Shown piece by piece: positions 25,217 through 35,502 of a stretch of 64,000 nucleotides of DNA. The notes under the pieces were generated by a model. The model saw only the letters and a list, made by a program, of their open reading frames with translations. It had not been told where the DNA came from and searched no databases. Source of the DNA: Brasenia schreberi. Lineage: Eukaryota > Streptophyta > Magnoliopsida > Nymphaeales > Cabombaceae. The stretch is taken from contig JAYKKT010000080.1 in assembly GCA_036023115.1 (NCBI GenBank), forward strand, positions 8,197,501 through 8,261,500, written 5' to 3'. Made by a program: the position numbers and the translations under genes. The first letter of the stretch is position 1. The number at the start of each line of letters is the position of its first letter.

Positions 25217-27296
25217 GTTAGAGAGGACAGTTCCACTTTTCGTAGCTGAGGAGGTCTTCCGAGTCGTGGTCGTGGCTGTGGACGCCCTCCCCCAGAAGAT
25301 AAACATAAACTGATCTGCTCCCATTGTGGTAAATCACGTCATACTAGAGAACATTGTTGGGAATTACATGGTAAACCCGATTACTATCGCCCTCGCAATC
25401 CTTCAGTTCACTCTGCACACAGTTCCACTCCCAGCATTGATGGCCTTCAGGCGATTCTCAAACGCCTCGAGGGTCTTGAACAATGATTCTCTGCACAACC
25501 CTCTGCTCCACACACCCAAGCCACCATCGCGCAGGCTACACATACCGTGATGGGTACTCCCTTCTCTTCTTCCACTTAGAAAACTTGGATAATTGATTCA
25601 GGGGCTACAGATCATATGGTTGGTGACTCCAAATCTTTTTCCACTTACCAGACTCTTACAGATCTGCCCCCCGTTAAACTGGCCGATGATTCTCTTACTT
25701 ACATGATTGGACAGGGCAGTGTCTCTACATGTCTTTCAGATTTATCCTCAGTATATCATGTTCCCAGTTTTCTGCTCAACCTTCTTTCTGTCAACTCTTT
25801 AACTCGTACCTTAAATTGTTGTGTAACCTTTCATCCTACTGGTTGTGTCTTTTAGGATCTGAAGACAGGAAAAATCTTTGGACATGATAAATTACAGCGA
25901 GGATTATACATTCTTGAAGATACATCTCCGCCTCCCCCCTCCTGCAGTATCTCCGCTCTTGATGCAGATATTCGTCTTTGGCATTATCGTCTAGGTCATC
26001 TATCAGTCTCCAAAATTCCATATATTGTTCCTCAGTTTCAAGTCCAGTCCAATAAATGTCAGCTACAATGTGAAGTTTGTCAACGTGGGAAACACTAGTG
26101 GGTCTCTTATCCGTTAAGTGATTCTCGCAGTTCTCAGCCTTTTGAGCTTATTCATTCTGATGTATGGGGTCCTAGTCCAGTTAACTCTTTGTTTGGTCAT
26201 AAGTATTTTGTATCCTTTATTGATGATTGTACTCGACTTACCATCGTGTACTTAATGAAATCTAAGTCTGAAGTTGCATCTATTTTTCCCATTGTACATA
26301 AATTTATTTCTACTCAATTCCATGCCAATGTTAAAATTCTTTGGTCTGATAATGGGGGTGAATATGTTGCGACTGAGTTAAGCCCAATATCTCCAAGCCC
26401 ATGGCATTGTTCATCAGACTACTTGTCCTTATATACCTCAACAGAATGGTCTTGCTGAACGGAAGAATCGTCATATTCTAGAGGTTGCCCGAACTTTTCT
26501 CCTTCAAAGTAATGTTCCCACCTTCTATTGGAGTGAAGTTATTCTTACTGTTGTTTATCTTATAAATCGTATGCCCAGTCATACTCTTTAGGGGGAGAGT
26601 CCTATTCATACTCTTGATAAATCCTCCAAACCATTTCATCTTGTTCCTCGTCTCTTTGGGTGTACCTGCTTTGTACATACTCATCTTCCTCATCGTGATA
26701 AACTTGCTGCGAAGTCAAATAAATGTATATTTCTGGGCTACTCGACCTCTCAAAAGGGCTATAAATGTTATGATCCATTGCTTCAAAAACTATACATTTC
26801 CATGGATGTTACTTTTTTTGAACTGACCCCTTATTATTCTCCTTCCGTGCAAGCTTCTACACCTCCGCCTTGTGTCCTTCCACTAGTTCCTAGTGAGGGA
26901 GAGTATCTTGAGCTGGTTGACAATCAGAGTGCGAATCCCAAGCCATACAAAGAGATTCTGACGTATAAGAAAGGACACCGACAGATTGTGTACACTCACG
27001 AAGTACCATGTGCTAAAGAGATTTCCCCTGAATCAGATCCTCAAGTACGAGTGGACAATGATCTTGAGATTCCTATTGCTGTTCGCAAAGGTAAGCGTGC
27101 ATATGCAAAATATCCAATTTCTAATTATGTGTCATATGTCAATACTTCTCAGAGCTATCAAACCTTCATTATGAATGCTGAAAAACAAAAGATTCCGTCA
27201 AAGTTTGAAGAAGTCATCAAGTGCCCCTTATGAAAAGCTGTAATTGACGAAGAGCTGAATGCACTGGTTAAAAATAATACATGGACCATCACAAAG
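25217..27296 (+). pseudogene. Copia-4 zinc knuckle, protease and integrase, interrupted
   Basis: The zinc knuckle lies near 25320-25373. The protease reads WIIDSGATDHMVGDS near 25588-25630 just after a TAG at 25578-25580. The integrase zinc-binding part reads WHYRLGHLSVSKI and CEVCQRGKH near 25980-26095. The integrase core reads YFVSFIDDCTRLTIVYL (26206) and WSDNGGEYV (26343). The catalytic Asp-Asp-Glu region is followed by a frame change and TGA near 26455. Four to six stops or shifts separate the pieces, fewer than in the other copia elements here. Confidence 0.8.
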
Positions 27297-28379
27297 TTGC
27301 CTTCTGATAGACATACAATAGGATGCAAGTGGGTATTTACTATTAAATATAAGGCAGATGAAACAGTAGAAAGATATAAAGCTATATTGGTTGCTAAAGG
27401 ATACAGTCAGTCATATGGCATCAATTATACAGAGACTTTTGCACCTGTGGCTAAACTTACATCAATCAGAATACTTCTTAGCATAGCAGCAAATTTGGGA
27501 TGGGACCTGTGGCAATTGGATGTTAAGAACGCTTTCCTACAAGGAGACTTAAATGAAGAAGTGTACATGGAACTACCTCCAGGAATGACCAGAAATTTGT
27601 CATCTTCTAATAGAGTATGTAAACTCAATAAAACTATATATGGGTTGAAACAGTCTCCAAGAGCTTGGTTTGATAAATTCAACAAAGCAGTATGTAGTTT
27701 GGGATATAACAGAAGCCTCAATGATCATACCATATTCTTCAAGAGAGGGACAAAAATATTGATTCTGGCAGTTTATGTTGATGACATTATTATTACACGA
27801 GACGATTTTGAAGAAATATCAAAGTTGAAAATGAGCCTTCATAAATTGTTTGATATTAAGGATCTGGGCAGACTTCACTATTTCTTGGGCATAGAAGTTC
27901 TTTACTCTAACAGAGGTATCTACTTAACTCAGAGAAAATATCTAATGGACCTTCTGGAAGACATTCAAATGCTCGAATGTAAACTTAGTGACATTTCAAT
28001 GGAGGTAAACCAGAAATTTTATAACGGTGACAGTGAAGAATTCAAAGATATCCGTAAATATCAGAAGCTAGTGGGCAAACTTATATACTTAACCATTACT
28101 CAACCAGACATTGCTTATGCAGTTGGGATTGTGAGCAGATATATGCATTCACCAACAAAAAATCATATGGATGCAGTGTATAGAATTCTTCGATACCTTA
28201 AAACAACTTCAGGAATGGGTTTACTCTATTCGAAATCATCAAATTTGGATATTGAACTTTATTCGGATGCTGACTGGGCAGGTTCTTATAATGATCGGAA
28301 GTCAACTACTGAATATATTACTTTACTTAGGGGTAATATTATATCTTGGAGAAGCAAAAAAACAGACAGTGGTTGCTAG
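27297..28379 (+). CDS. Copia-4 reverse transcriptase with start of RNase H
   Basis: An open frame of 360 codons inside the element. Copia reverse transcriptase motifs are in order: GCKWVFTIKYKADE (near residue 9), [59 protein letters not shown], the catalytic AVYVDDIIITRDD near residue 160, and DLGRLHYFLGIEV. The RNase H begins IELYSDADWAGSYNDRKST. The frame ends early because of one extra A in the run at about 28358-28365; the rest of RNase H continues in another frame to 28611. The true polyprotein starts upstream, so 27297 is only the first in-frame ATG. Confidence 0.85.
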   Translation: MPSDRHTIGCKWVFTIKYKADETVERYKAILVAKGYSQSYGINYTETFAPVAKLTSIRILLSIAANLGWDLWQLDVKNAFLQGDLNEEVYMELPPGMTRNLSSSNRVCKLNKTIYGLKQSPRAWFDKFNKAVCSLGYNRSLNDHTIFFKRGTKILILAVYVDDIIITRDDFEEISKLKMSLHKLFDIKDLGRLHYFLGIEVLYSNRGIYLTQRKYLMDLLEDIQMLECKLSDISMEVNQKFYNGDSEEFKDIRKYQKLVGKLIYLTITQPDIAYAVGIVSRYMHSPTKNHMDAVYRILRYLKTTSGMGLLYSKSSNLDIELYSDADWAGSYNDRKSTTEYITLLRGNIISWRSKKTDSGC

Positions 28380-28611
28380 ATCTACTGCAGAAGCTGAATA
28401 TAGATCTATAGCCCAAACAATGTGTGAAGGAAAGTGGATATCTTTATTGATTACTGAATTGGGTTATTCACTTAACCATCCTATAACCTTATATTATGAT
28501 AGCAGTGCAGCAATTCAGATGGCATCTAATCTAGTATATCACGAAAGGACCAAGCATATAGAAATTGACTGTCACTTCATCAGAGAAGAGATATCTAATA
28601 GAGAATTCTAA
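28366..28611 (+). pseudogene. Copia-4 RNase H C-terminus, shifted frame
   Basis: This continues RNase H after the A-run shift: KKQTVVARSTAEAEYRSIAQ, then SSAAIQMASNLVYHERTKHI and a TAA at 28609-28611. The C-terminal tail (VHTSKQRADFLTK type) continues past that stop to about 28730. Confidence 0.8.
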
Positions 28612-28738
28612 CTGGAGTATGTTCATACTTCCAAACAGAGAGCTGATTTTTTGACTAAAGTTACTACCAGCAAAATATTAAAGGAGACCTTATCCAAGTT
28701 GGGTGTCATCAACATTTTCCACGCAACTTGAGGGGGAG

Positions 28739-29058
28739 TGTTAAGGAAAGTAGTCTTGGTATGTAATGAGAGTCAAGTCTTGTAAATAAGTCCTGTCTTA
28801 TGTTAGTTTGTCATTTTGAGTCTTATGTTTTCTTAGAAATAGTTAATTCTAAGTAGGGGTAGATTAGGAAATTAAGTTAGAAGAGGGTATTAATATATGA
28901 TTAGGGTTAGAGAGTAAGAATAAGCAAGAGAGGGTGACGGCTGCCAGGGTGAAGCCAATTTTGGGCTTAAGGCAGATTGGAGGCAATCTGCCATTCATTG
29001 TAAGTTCCTTTTGTTATGTCTATTGGAATGTTATTGAAATATTTTACCATTCACAACA
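28739..29058 (+). repeat. 3' LTR of Copia-4
   Basis: 320 bp directly after the polypurine tract, ending CACAACA and followed by the ggaag target site. About 98 percent similar to the 5' LTR by eye. Confidence 0.94.
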
Positions 29059-29164
29059 GGAAGCGCTTCAAATTTAATGGATTCGGACTAAATCTTCAAC
29101 ATTACTTACTAGTACTTATCTCCAATAAATCACTAAAAATATCTTCCTTACCTCAAGCCTTCCG

Positions 29165-29450
29165 CTCGGGCAACAAAGCAACAAATTTTTCGTCCATCAA
29201 AAGGCCAACTATTTCATGAACGTTGTGAAGACTAAATGACAATAGTCATCTCACCTCATAATATGTGTAAGTTATTTGTATTTGGTTGCTAACGCTTGAT
29301 AAAAGTACTCGGGCAACAAAGCAACAAATTTTTCGTCCATCAAAAGGCCGACTATTTCATGAACGTTGTGAAGACTAAATGACAATAGTCATCTCACCTC
29401 ATAATATGTGTAAGTTGTTTGTATTTGGTTGCTAACGCTTGATAAAAGTA
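29165..29450. repeat. Tandem duplication, 2 x 143 bp
   Basis: Units 29165-29307 and 29308-29450 both begin ctcgggcaacaaagc and end gataaaagta. They differ at two positions seen by eye (a/g near the ggcc(a/g)actatt and taagtt(a/g)tttg sites). Non-coding and very recent. The sequence after Copia-4 is otherwise unrecognised. Confidence 0.92.
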
Positions 29451-31190
29451 CTCGATAACGTATGATCTATCACCTCATATAATAATTCCTCATATCCAAT
29501 CAACTTACTTCTCTTTACAATATCAACTCTTATAAGGCATCCTATCTCCTGATTTAACTATTTATGAAGTCGAAATATTATATCTTGTGTAGGCTATTAC
29601 CACTTTTAGCATTGTTTGCATATTTACATTTATATTTGCATAGTCAGTTGGAGCAATGAGTATTATATTTAAATATATAATTCTATTAGAGTTTACAATT
29701 ACATGTTCATACCCAATTTTATAGACAATGTTTAAAATTAAGGAGTAAGCCGGACATATGGACTCCATCACTATCACTCTTTATACTATTCATCTCAGTC
29801 TCTATAATATCTAAATCATCATAATACACTGAAATCCCGGCTTCATCAACATGTCTATTGATGAAAACCTTTTGTTTTGTTTTATATGATATTGTGTTAC
29901 GAGTTCTAAATGATACAATGATATATTATACCTTTCTATTCGTGCCCTAGATGAAAAAAATAACTAGTGAGTCAAATAAGTGTAAGTGTTACATATATTA
30001 TAAAAAAATATTGAAAAACACAACAACCATATCTCCCATACCAAAAGAGACACGACTCAATTGCATCGCTCTAGTAGCGTGACTCACGGCTCAATTGCAT
30101 CATCTATATCAATAGAGACTTGTGTCTCAAGCTGAAAACCCAATGACATTTGGTCATCGGGATTCCAATAGAAAACGATCCTAATACATAAAAAAAGTAA
30201 AAAATAACCAAATCAATGACATGTAAAATCATCGAAGTCTTTTTAAATCGGTCTCATTTTCCCTTTTTCTTTCTTTCTTTCTAGATGGATCCGGAGTGTT
30301 GAGAAAACATATACATCGGAGAAACCTTGTGGGACGAGACGAACGGCAATGGTATCATGTGTACAAAGAGATCAAACACTCAAGGGTATTATAGATATTT
30401 TTAAAAATATACAACAGTAATTTCAGAATTAGGGTAAAAGAGGGCGTGCATATAGAGATTTGGGTGTGCGAGTATCAATTATGCCTCATAGTTCTTTGTT
30501 CGTAACTATTCTTCGGGACTAGAGTTTCTGCAAGAAACTCAAATGTGCTTAGATTATCAAAAGTTTTTAGCAGTGGTCTTCACTGATTTCATTTAATGAA
30601 TTGGATATGAAATCCAACAAGCATTTTTTTGGGTATGACTAAGTGGGTTATGACGAACCAATTCCACCAAAACCTGGAAGAGAAACTGAACTGGCACTCG
30701 GGGTATGGGTCTGGTTCAAGCTGGTTCCAGTTCGGGTTTTATTTGAAAAATTCATTAAACAAAGAAAAATTGACTTGAAACAAGCAGTCTGGGTTAGGTG
30801 GAACTAGAATGGAACTGCAGGACCCCTAGTTCCAGTTTAGTTCTGGTTAAGGTTTCCACTATCGCAGTTTCAGCTGGGTTTAACACACCGAGCCGCATCC
30901 GAATCAGACATTTCTACATCTAGTGGACTTTGGTGTTGATGAGGCTTAGTTTTGGTTTGGTAGGCTTTCCTTCATAACCAAATCACCGAGAATTTCTCGA
31001 CCATAGAAAAGATATTGAAAGTAAGCATTTTCAGCAGAAAAGGTTTGAAAATTTCTGCCCCATCAAACAAACAGGCACTCATACTCATAGTAGAACTACA
31101 GGATTGAGGACTGGGTCCGATACAACCAATCCAAAAGCGGTCCGTGACGGGTTCGAGTGTAGTTTTCCGCTAAGAGGAGCCTATTCTAGT
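29451..31190. other. Intergenic DNA upstream of the eL28 locus, with a GGTT-rich repeat remnant
   Basis: No gene recognised. A GGTT/AACC-rich segment at about 30655-30916 ends gacatttcta and resembles the MITE family seen at 43076, 52363 and 55826; its left end and target site are not clear. Confidence 0.5.
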
Positions 31191-31208
31191 AAAGTGGCAA
31201 AAACAACC

Positions 31209-31242
31209 TAGGGTTTCCGACGCAGGCGGTCGCCTATAAATA
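31209..31242 (+). promoter_or_regulatory. Promoter of the eL28 locus: telo-box and TATA box
   Basis: The string aacctagggtttcc at 31205-31218 contains an interrupted telo-box-like motif (AAACCCTA type on the minus strand), common in plant ribosomal protein promoters. TATAAATA lies at 31235-31242. The coding start is 266 bases further on, leaving room for a 5' untranslated intron. Confidence 0.55.
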
Positions 31243-32420
31243 AAGGTTCACGACGATTGCGGCTGTAAGTCTCTCTCTCTCTCTCGATTGTCTTGATAGA
31301 CGTATGGTTAGATAACTATGGCTGTTTACGTGTCTTTGCGCAATTTTGCTTGGTTTATTGGTCGTATGTCCTGTATGGATAATGATCTGGCGAGACTTTT
31401 GGTCAGTTGTACTAGTTTTCGTATTAGTATTGGTCGGCATCTCCTCCCGCCGTTCTGGTGCTGCTTTTTATTATTTTGGCGAATTTCGGGTGTTAATGAA
31501 GGTGAAGATGGCGACCATTCCCGATCCTCTTGTTTGGGAGATTGTGAAGAAGAATAACTCCTTTCTCGTAAAGCAGTTTGGAAACGGCATGGCGAAGGTT
31601 CAGCTTAGTAGGGAAAAGAACAACCTTTACAATAGTTTGTTTGCTATGCGTCAGGCTCGCACTATTTTATCATGCTACATGAATGAGTGAACTTAGTAAG
31701 TCGTTGCCCTGGCAGCGACGTTGTGATTGTTTCGATGTGAGATAGTAGGAATTCTCTTCTTTTTTTCGTCATTTTCTTCTTTCCATTCTTCTATGCGAGG
31801 ATAGAACGCGACTAAGATTTCCGTTATGTATAGATCCGGGTTCCACATTTTTCTTCAGTGGAATTCCAGAATTTCTTTGTTGTTCACTACTAAGCACAGA
31901 GATTTCAGCGTTTAATCGATTAAAGTATGAGTAATATTAGAATGCCTAAAGGTTTTATTCTTTGAACTGTGTCTTTGACGGTTTCTGTAGTGATGCGAGT
32001 ATTTAGGTTTCGCTTTTGGTTTATGTATATCCAATTCGTACGTCTTTGTGGCCAAGGTTTACACTGTTATTCTCTATTGTTAAAATTATTATGTTCATTG
32101 TGTTTCTATTTGTTTTAGTTACGGCGTACCTTGATTCATCTTTTCGTGCTTTTTCTATTTGACGTTCTAAAGATTATGTGATTTTGCCCAATGAAATCAA
32201 CTAAGTCATTTCAATTTTTCAATTGGTTGAAGCACTACAATTGTGCATGCCGGTTTTGTTTCAAATATGCAAGTTTTCCAAGTTGATAAATTCCCCGTTT
32301 TCTGCATCTTTTAATGTAGGGTTCGCCTGATGAATTTGTTAGGTTTAGCCAACAAGAAAACGGTATCAATCCAGCCTGGTGGTCCAGACCTTTCTGTTGT
32401 TCTGTCGACAATGAAGACAA

Positions 32421-33188
32421 CAAACAACAACAACAACTAAGCCTTTTCCCATACTAGACGGGTCAGCTACATGGATTCTTTGTTTCCACAGATCCCTATT
32501 GTGTGTCATGTACTTAACTCCCAATAAACTAGATCATTCTTTATTGTTTCTTTCCAACACTTTTGTGGTCGTCCACTACCTCTTTTAATACTTTCCAAAT
32601 TTAGTTTTTCTAACCTTCTTATAGATTCTTCTTTTGATCTTCTTTCTATAAGTCCAAACCATCTTAAACGATGTTCTCTCATTTTATCCTCTATTGGTGT
32701 CACTCCTAATTTGTTTCTAATAACCTCATTATGTATACGGTCTTTTCTTGTATGACCACTCATCCATCTCAACATCTTCATTTCTGTCACAGACATCTTT
32801 TGTACATGTTGATGATTAACTGCCCAACACTCGAACCATAAAACATGGCAGGCCTAATTGCTGCTCTATAATATTTACCTTTTAACTTTAATGGTATCTT
32901 CTTATCACAAAGAATACCTTATGCTCCTCTCCATTTTAACCAACCAGCATTAATTCTATGTGTAACATCTCCATCAATTCTTCATCACTCTGAAAAATTG
33001 ACCCTAGGTATTTAAAACTTTTCTTTTGGGGAAAGCAATGTGTGTCAATTTTAATTTCCATGTCCTCTTAAATAACCAAATGATCAAACTTACATTCCAT
33101 ATATTCTGTCTTTGTTCTACTAAGTCGGAGGCCTTTGCTTTCTAATGTTTATCTCCATAGTTCTAATTTTCTATTAACTTTTTCCTTA
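32421..33188 (-). mobile_element. 5'-truncated RTE LINE inserted in an eL28 exon
   Basis: Minus-strand orientation: the TTG tail (caacaacaacaac) is at 32421-32436. The adjacent frame 32506-32796 reads EMKMLRWMSGHTRKDRIHNE and GRPQKCWKETIKNDLVYW, the C-terminus of the RTE polyprotein, nearly identical to the element at 19942-23191. Direct repeats gacaatgaagacaa (32407-32420) and gacaatgtagacaa (33189-33202) flank it. The 5' end is lost in the reverse transcriptase region near its TKTEYM motif. Confidence 0.92.
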
Positions 33189-34210
33189 GACAATGTAGAC
33201 AAGAAAGCAAAATAAGCCTGCACTGGCTCACCATAAGTCTGTCCTGAAGAAAGAATGCTCAAAGATGGCGAAGGCTGTTGTTAACCACGTTTGTAGTTTC
33301 TATGCTGTGCTGATGAATGATAGCTTTCGTTTGATGCTGCTGGTACTTCATTTTCCTTTTGCTTGTCATTGTGGCGAAAATAATCATCTGTGGTTAGGTA
33401 TGACGTGAGACATCTTGTAGGTGCAAATAGTCTTTGGGCATATTATATACCTTTACGTTGTTGACGATATTGATTTAATGTAGCACAGTATGTTAAAGCT
33501 GATGGCAAAACGTTACACTCCACACATTTGCCTTTCATAATGGATATTGCCCTATGGATATTGCCCTTGAATTAGTAATAGGGAACACAATCAGCAAATA
33601 AATCCAGTGACTAAAACCTTGCAATAAGTTTTCTTTTCTGCACCCTAGTTTTTGCTCATTTTAGGCCATGCCATGAAGAATGAAAAGACAAATAGGTCAG
33701 TTTTCTTCTTACGGATGCCTAATTAGCTTAGAGAGCGTTCTTTTTTTGTTAATTCTTACCGTTAGCTTCTTTTGATGATGACGATGACAAAGAAGAAGTT
33801 ATGAACTTATGATCATCTTGATATGATTATAATATTCTATCGCTACGTTCTTTCTGAATCACTCAACTTTACTGTCTTGATAATTTTGTTTCTTAATAGT
33901 TTACTGTGCAGTTTTTTTTTCTCTTTTAGATGGATGATGATGAAAAAAAAAGCTTAATCCAACACTTGAACTGAAGCAAGTGTGCTGTGATTAGATTATT
34001 TTATTTCTGAATCCGTCTCTTTTTCGTGGGGAGCCTTTACTTACCTTTGTCGTTGTTGCTGTTGCTGTTAGTATATACACACAGAAATTACATGCCTACA
34101 GACTATTGTCATTGTCATCGTCATTATTATTATTAGTGGTGGTGGTAGTAGTAGCAGCACTAGAGGGTGAAGGAGCTGTAACTTGACCTTGTTGGGGTTA
34201 TCCAGGTGAC

Positions 34211-34305
34211 TTTTCATCATATGATGAGAACAGATTCTTAGGACACCTTCCTACACAGTTTCATTCAACTGTGGATGAGAAAATTATTATTTCTGATGAT
34301 GAAAA
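34211..34305 (+). ncRNA. Probable intronic C/D-box snoRNA, copy 1
   Basis: A perfect 9-bp terminal stem, TTTTCATCA (34211-34219) with TGATGAAAA (34297-34305), encloses box C ATGATGA (34221-34227) and box D CTGA (34293-34296). An internal C'-like TGGATGA lies at 34272-34278. The length of 95 nt fits plant C/D snoRNAs, and the site inside an intron of a ribosomal protein gene is a classical snoRNA location. The inner stretch TCTTAGGACACCT is complementary to the AGGTGTCCTAAGA stretch I recall in plant 25S rRNA, so it may guide 2'-O-methylation there. The D' box is not obvious. The function is inferred. Confidence 0.7.
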
Positions 34306-34425
34306 AATACATCAAGACTAGACTCTTGTTAGTCGACTTTTAAGAACTGCTGTGCATTCCCCTTTCTGTTGGAAACATGCTGCTTTCCAGCCTTTCTTTT
34401 GCCTTCGACAGAAGCTGGTGGAGAC

Positions 34426-34524
34426 TTTTCATCATATGATGAGAACATAAAAAATCTTAGGACACCTTCCTACACAGTATGATTCAACTGTGGATGAGAA
34501 AATTATTGTTTCTGATGTTGAAAA
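34426..34524 (+). ncRNA. Probable intronic C/D-box snoRNA, copy 2
   Basis: A tandem copy 215 bp downstream of copy 1, with box C ATGATGA (34436-34442), box D CTGA (34512-34515) and the same guide-like stretch TCTTAGGACACCT. The stem has one mismatch (TTTTCATCA with TGTTGAAAA) and a few extra A residues follow the C box. The duplication extends beyond the RNA into its flanks. It may be the weaker of the two copies. Confidence 0.62.
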
Positions 34525-35502
34525 GATCCATGAAAATCAGGTTCTTGGTAGTTTATTTTTCAAAGAATAGTTATTCTTTCCCTTTTTAGTTTGTATGTTA
34601 TTCTCTACCTTTTGCTTTTCACTTACTGTTCCTCTCTCAACAGGAACTGGTTATTCCATTCAAGTTTCTTTGCCGTCTTTCTCATGAAAGGTTATAATAA
34701 ACGATGGTTCCTTCCTATCCAAACAATGTTTGACGTTTAAACAAGGTCAAGATTGTCAGCTGAACAGCTAATCGTAGTTTAACCACGTTTCTGATATTAT
34801 GGCTTTGTCCATGTTAGGGAACCTGCTTCTTATAAAATCACATCAAGTATCACATTGTTCCATTTTTCTTGATGTCTTGTTGGAGGCTTTTTTTGTTCCC
34901 TTTGCTATGATGAGAAGCTAGCATGTAAGAATATTCCTTGAGAGAGGATTTATTCAATGAAGTATACTTGTTACGCTTGGCTTCTGAGCAAATCCTTGTA
35001 TGTCGTTTTTCCTTTTACTTCTTTTGTCTATGTCCAGAGACATCATTTTTCTTTAGTTTTTTCTTTTATGGGGTGTTCTATCCCCTGGCCAGGAGAGCTG
35101 CAACTCGTCCTACCTAGAGTTCCGCATATTATTTTTCAGATTTTTTTTGATGTAGCTCATTCTTCTTTTATCGTTTCCTGAATCTGCAGAATTAAAAGTT
35201 GTTCTTCCCTGCTTCCTGATTTTTGCCATGCTTGGTCAAGTATGATCAAGATGAAATATAGTCCCTTGTTTGTAGGTTAGGTTACTAGTTGCAGCATACT
35301 TGATCTTGATCTGGCTATAGTTTCGGTGCTCTTTCTTCTCCCTTTTTTCCGCTAATGGTTGTTGATCTCCAGTTCTACTTCCATGTAGGTTTCTGAGAAT
35401 GACTCACAGGCCAGACTTGACAAATGCCGGTCTAGCAAGGCTCAGCGCCATCCACCGGAGCCTGAAGGTTGCAAGTCTGGTCCGAAGAAGAGGACCAGAC
35501 AG

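Larger units (their letters stand above)
23835..29058 (+). mobile_element. Copia-4, nearly intact Ty1/copia element
   Basis: LTRs 23835-24162 and 28739-29058 flank an internal region with a perfect Met-tRNA primer site tggtatcagagc (24163-24174) and a polypurine tract ttgagggggag ending at 28738. Target sites ggaag are identical (23830-23834 and 29059-29063). By eye the LTRs differ at about six substitutions plus one 8-bp indel, the fewest of the four copia elements here. The coding region is collinear with a small number of stops and one frameshift in an A run, so this is the youngest copia insertion in the window. Confidence 0.95.
31508..35502 (+). pseudogene. RPL28: 60S ribosomal protein L28 (eL28) pseudogene
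   Basis: Exon 1 (31508-31634) reads [19 protein letters not shown] and [18 protein letters not shown], clearly eL28. Exon 2 starts after an AG at 32318-32319. Its first 35 bases no longer match the family, then it reads GLANKKTVSIQPGG and DLSVVLST. It is then split by an antisense LINE (32421-33188) and resumes with TRKQNKPALAHHKSVLKKE to about 33288. The last exon (from 35399) has an extra base near the expected NYYRPDL, reads RPDLTNAGLARLSAIHRSLK, and has a missing base in the AKSGPKKRTRQ region. A stop (TAG) is created in the second LINE target-site copy. Normal eL28 is about 140 residues. The intron-exon layout shows it began as a genuine gene, not a retrocopy. A working copy is expected elsewhere. 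Confidence 0.88.

Noticed and set aside
33769..33990. Further C-box and D-box-like words (gatgatgac, gatgatgaaaa, ctga) in the eL28 intron
   Set aside because: No terminal stem, and the second candidate is too short for a plant snoRNA.
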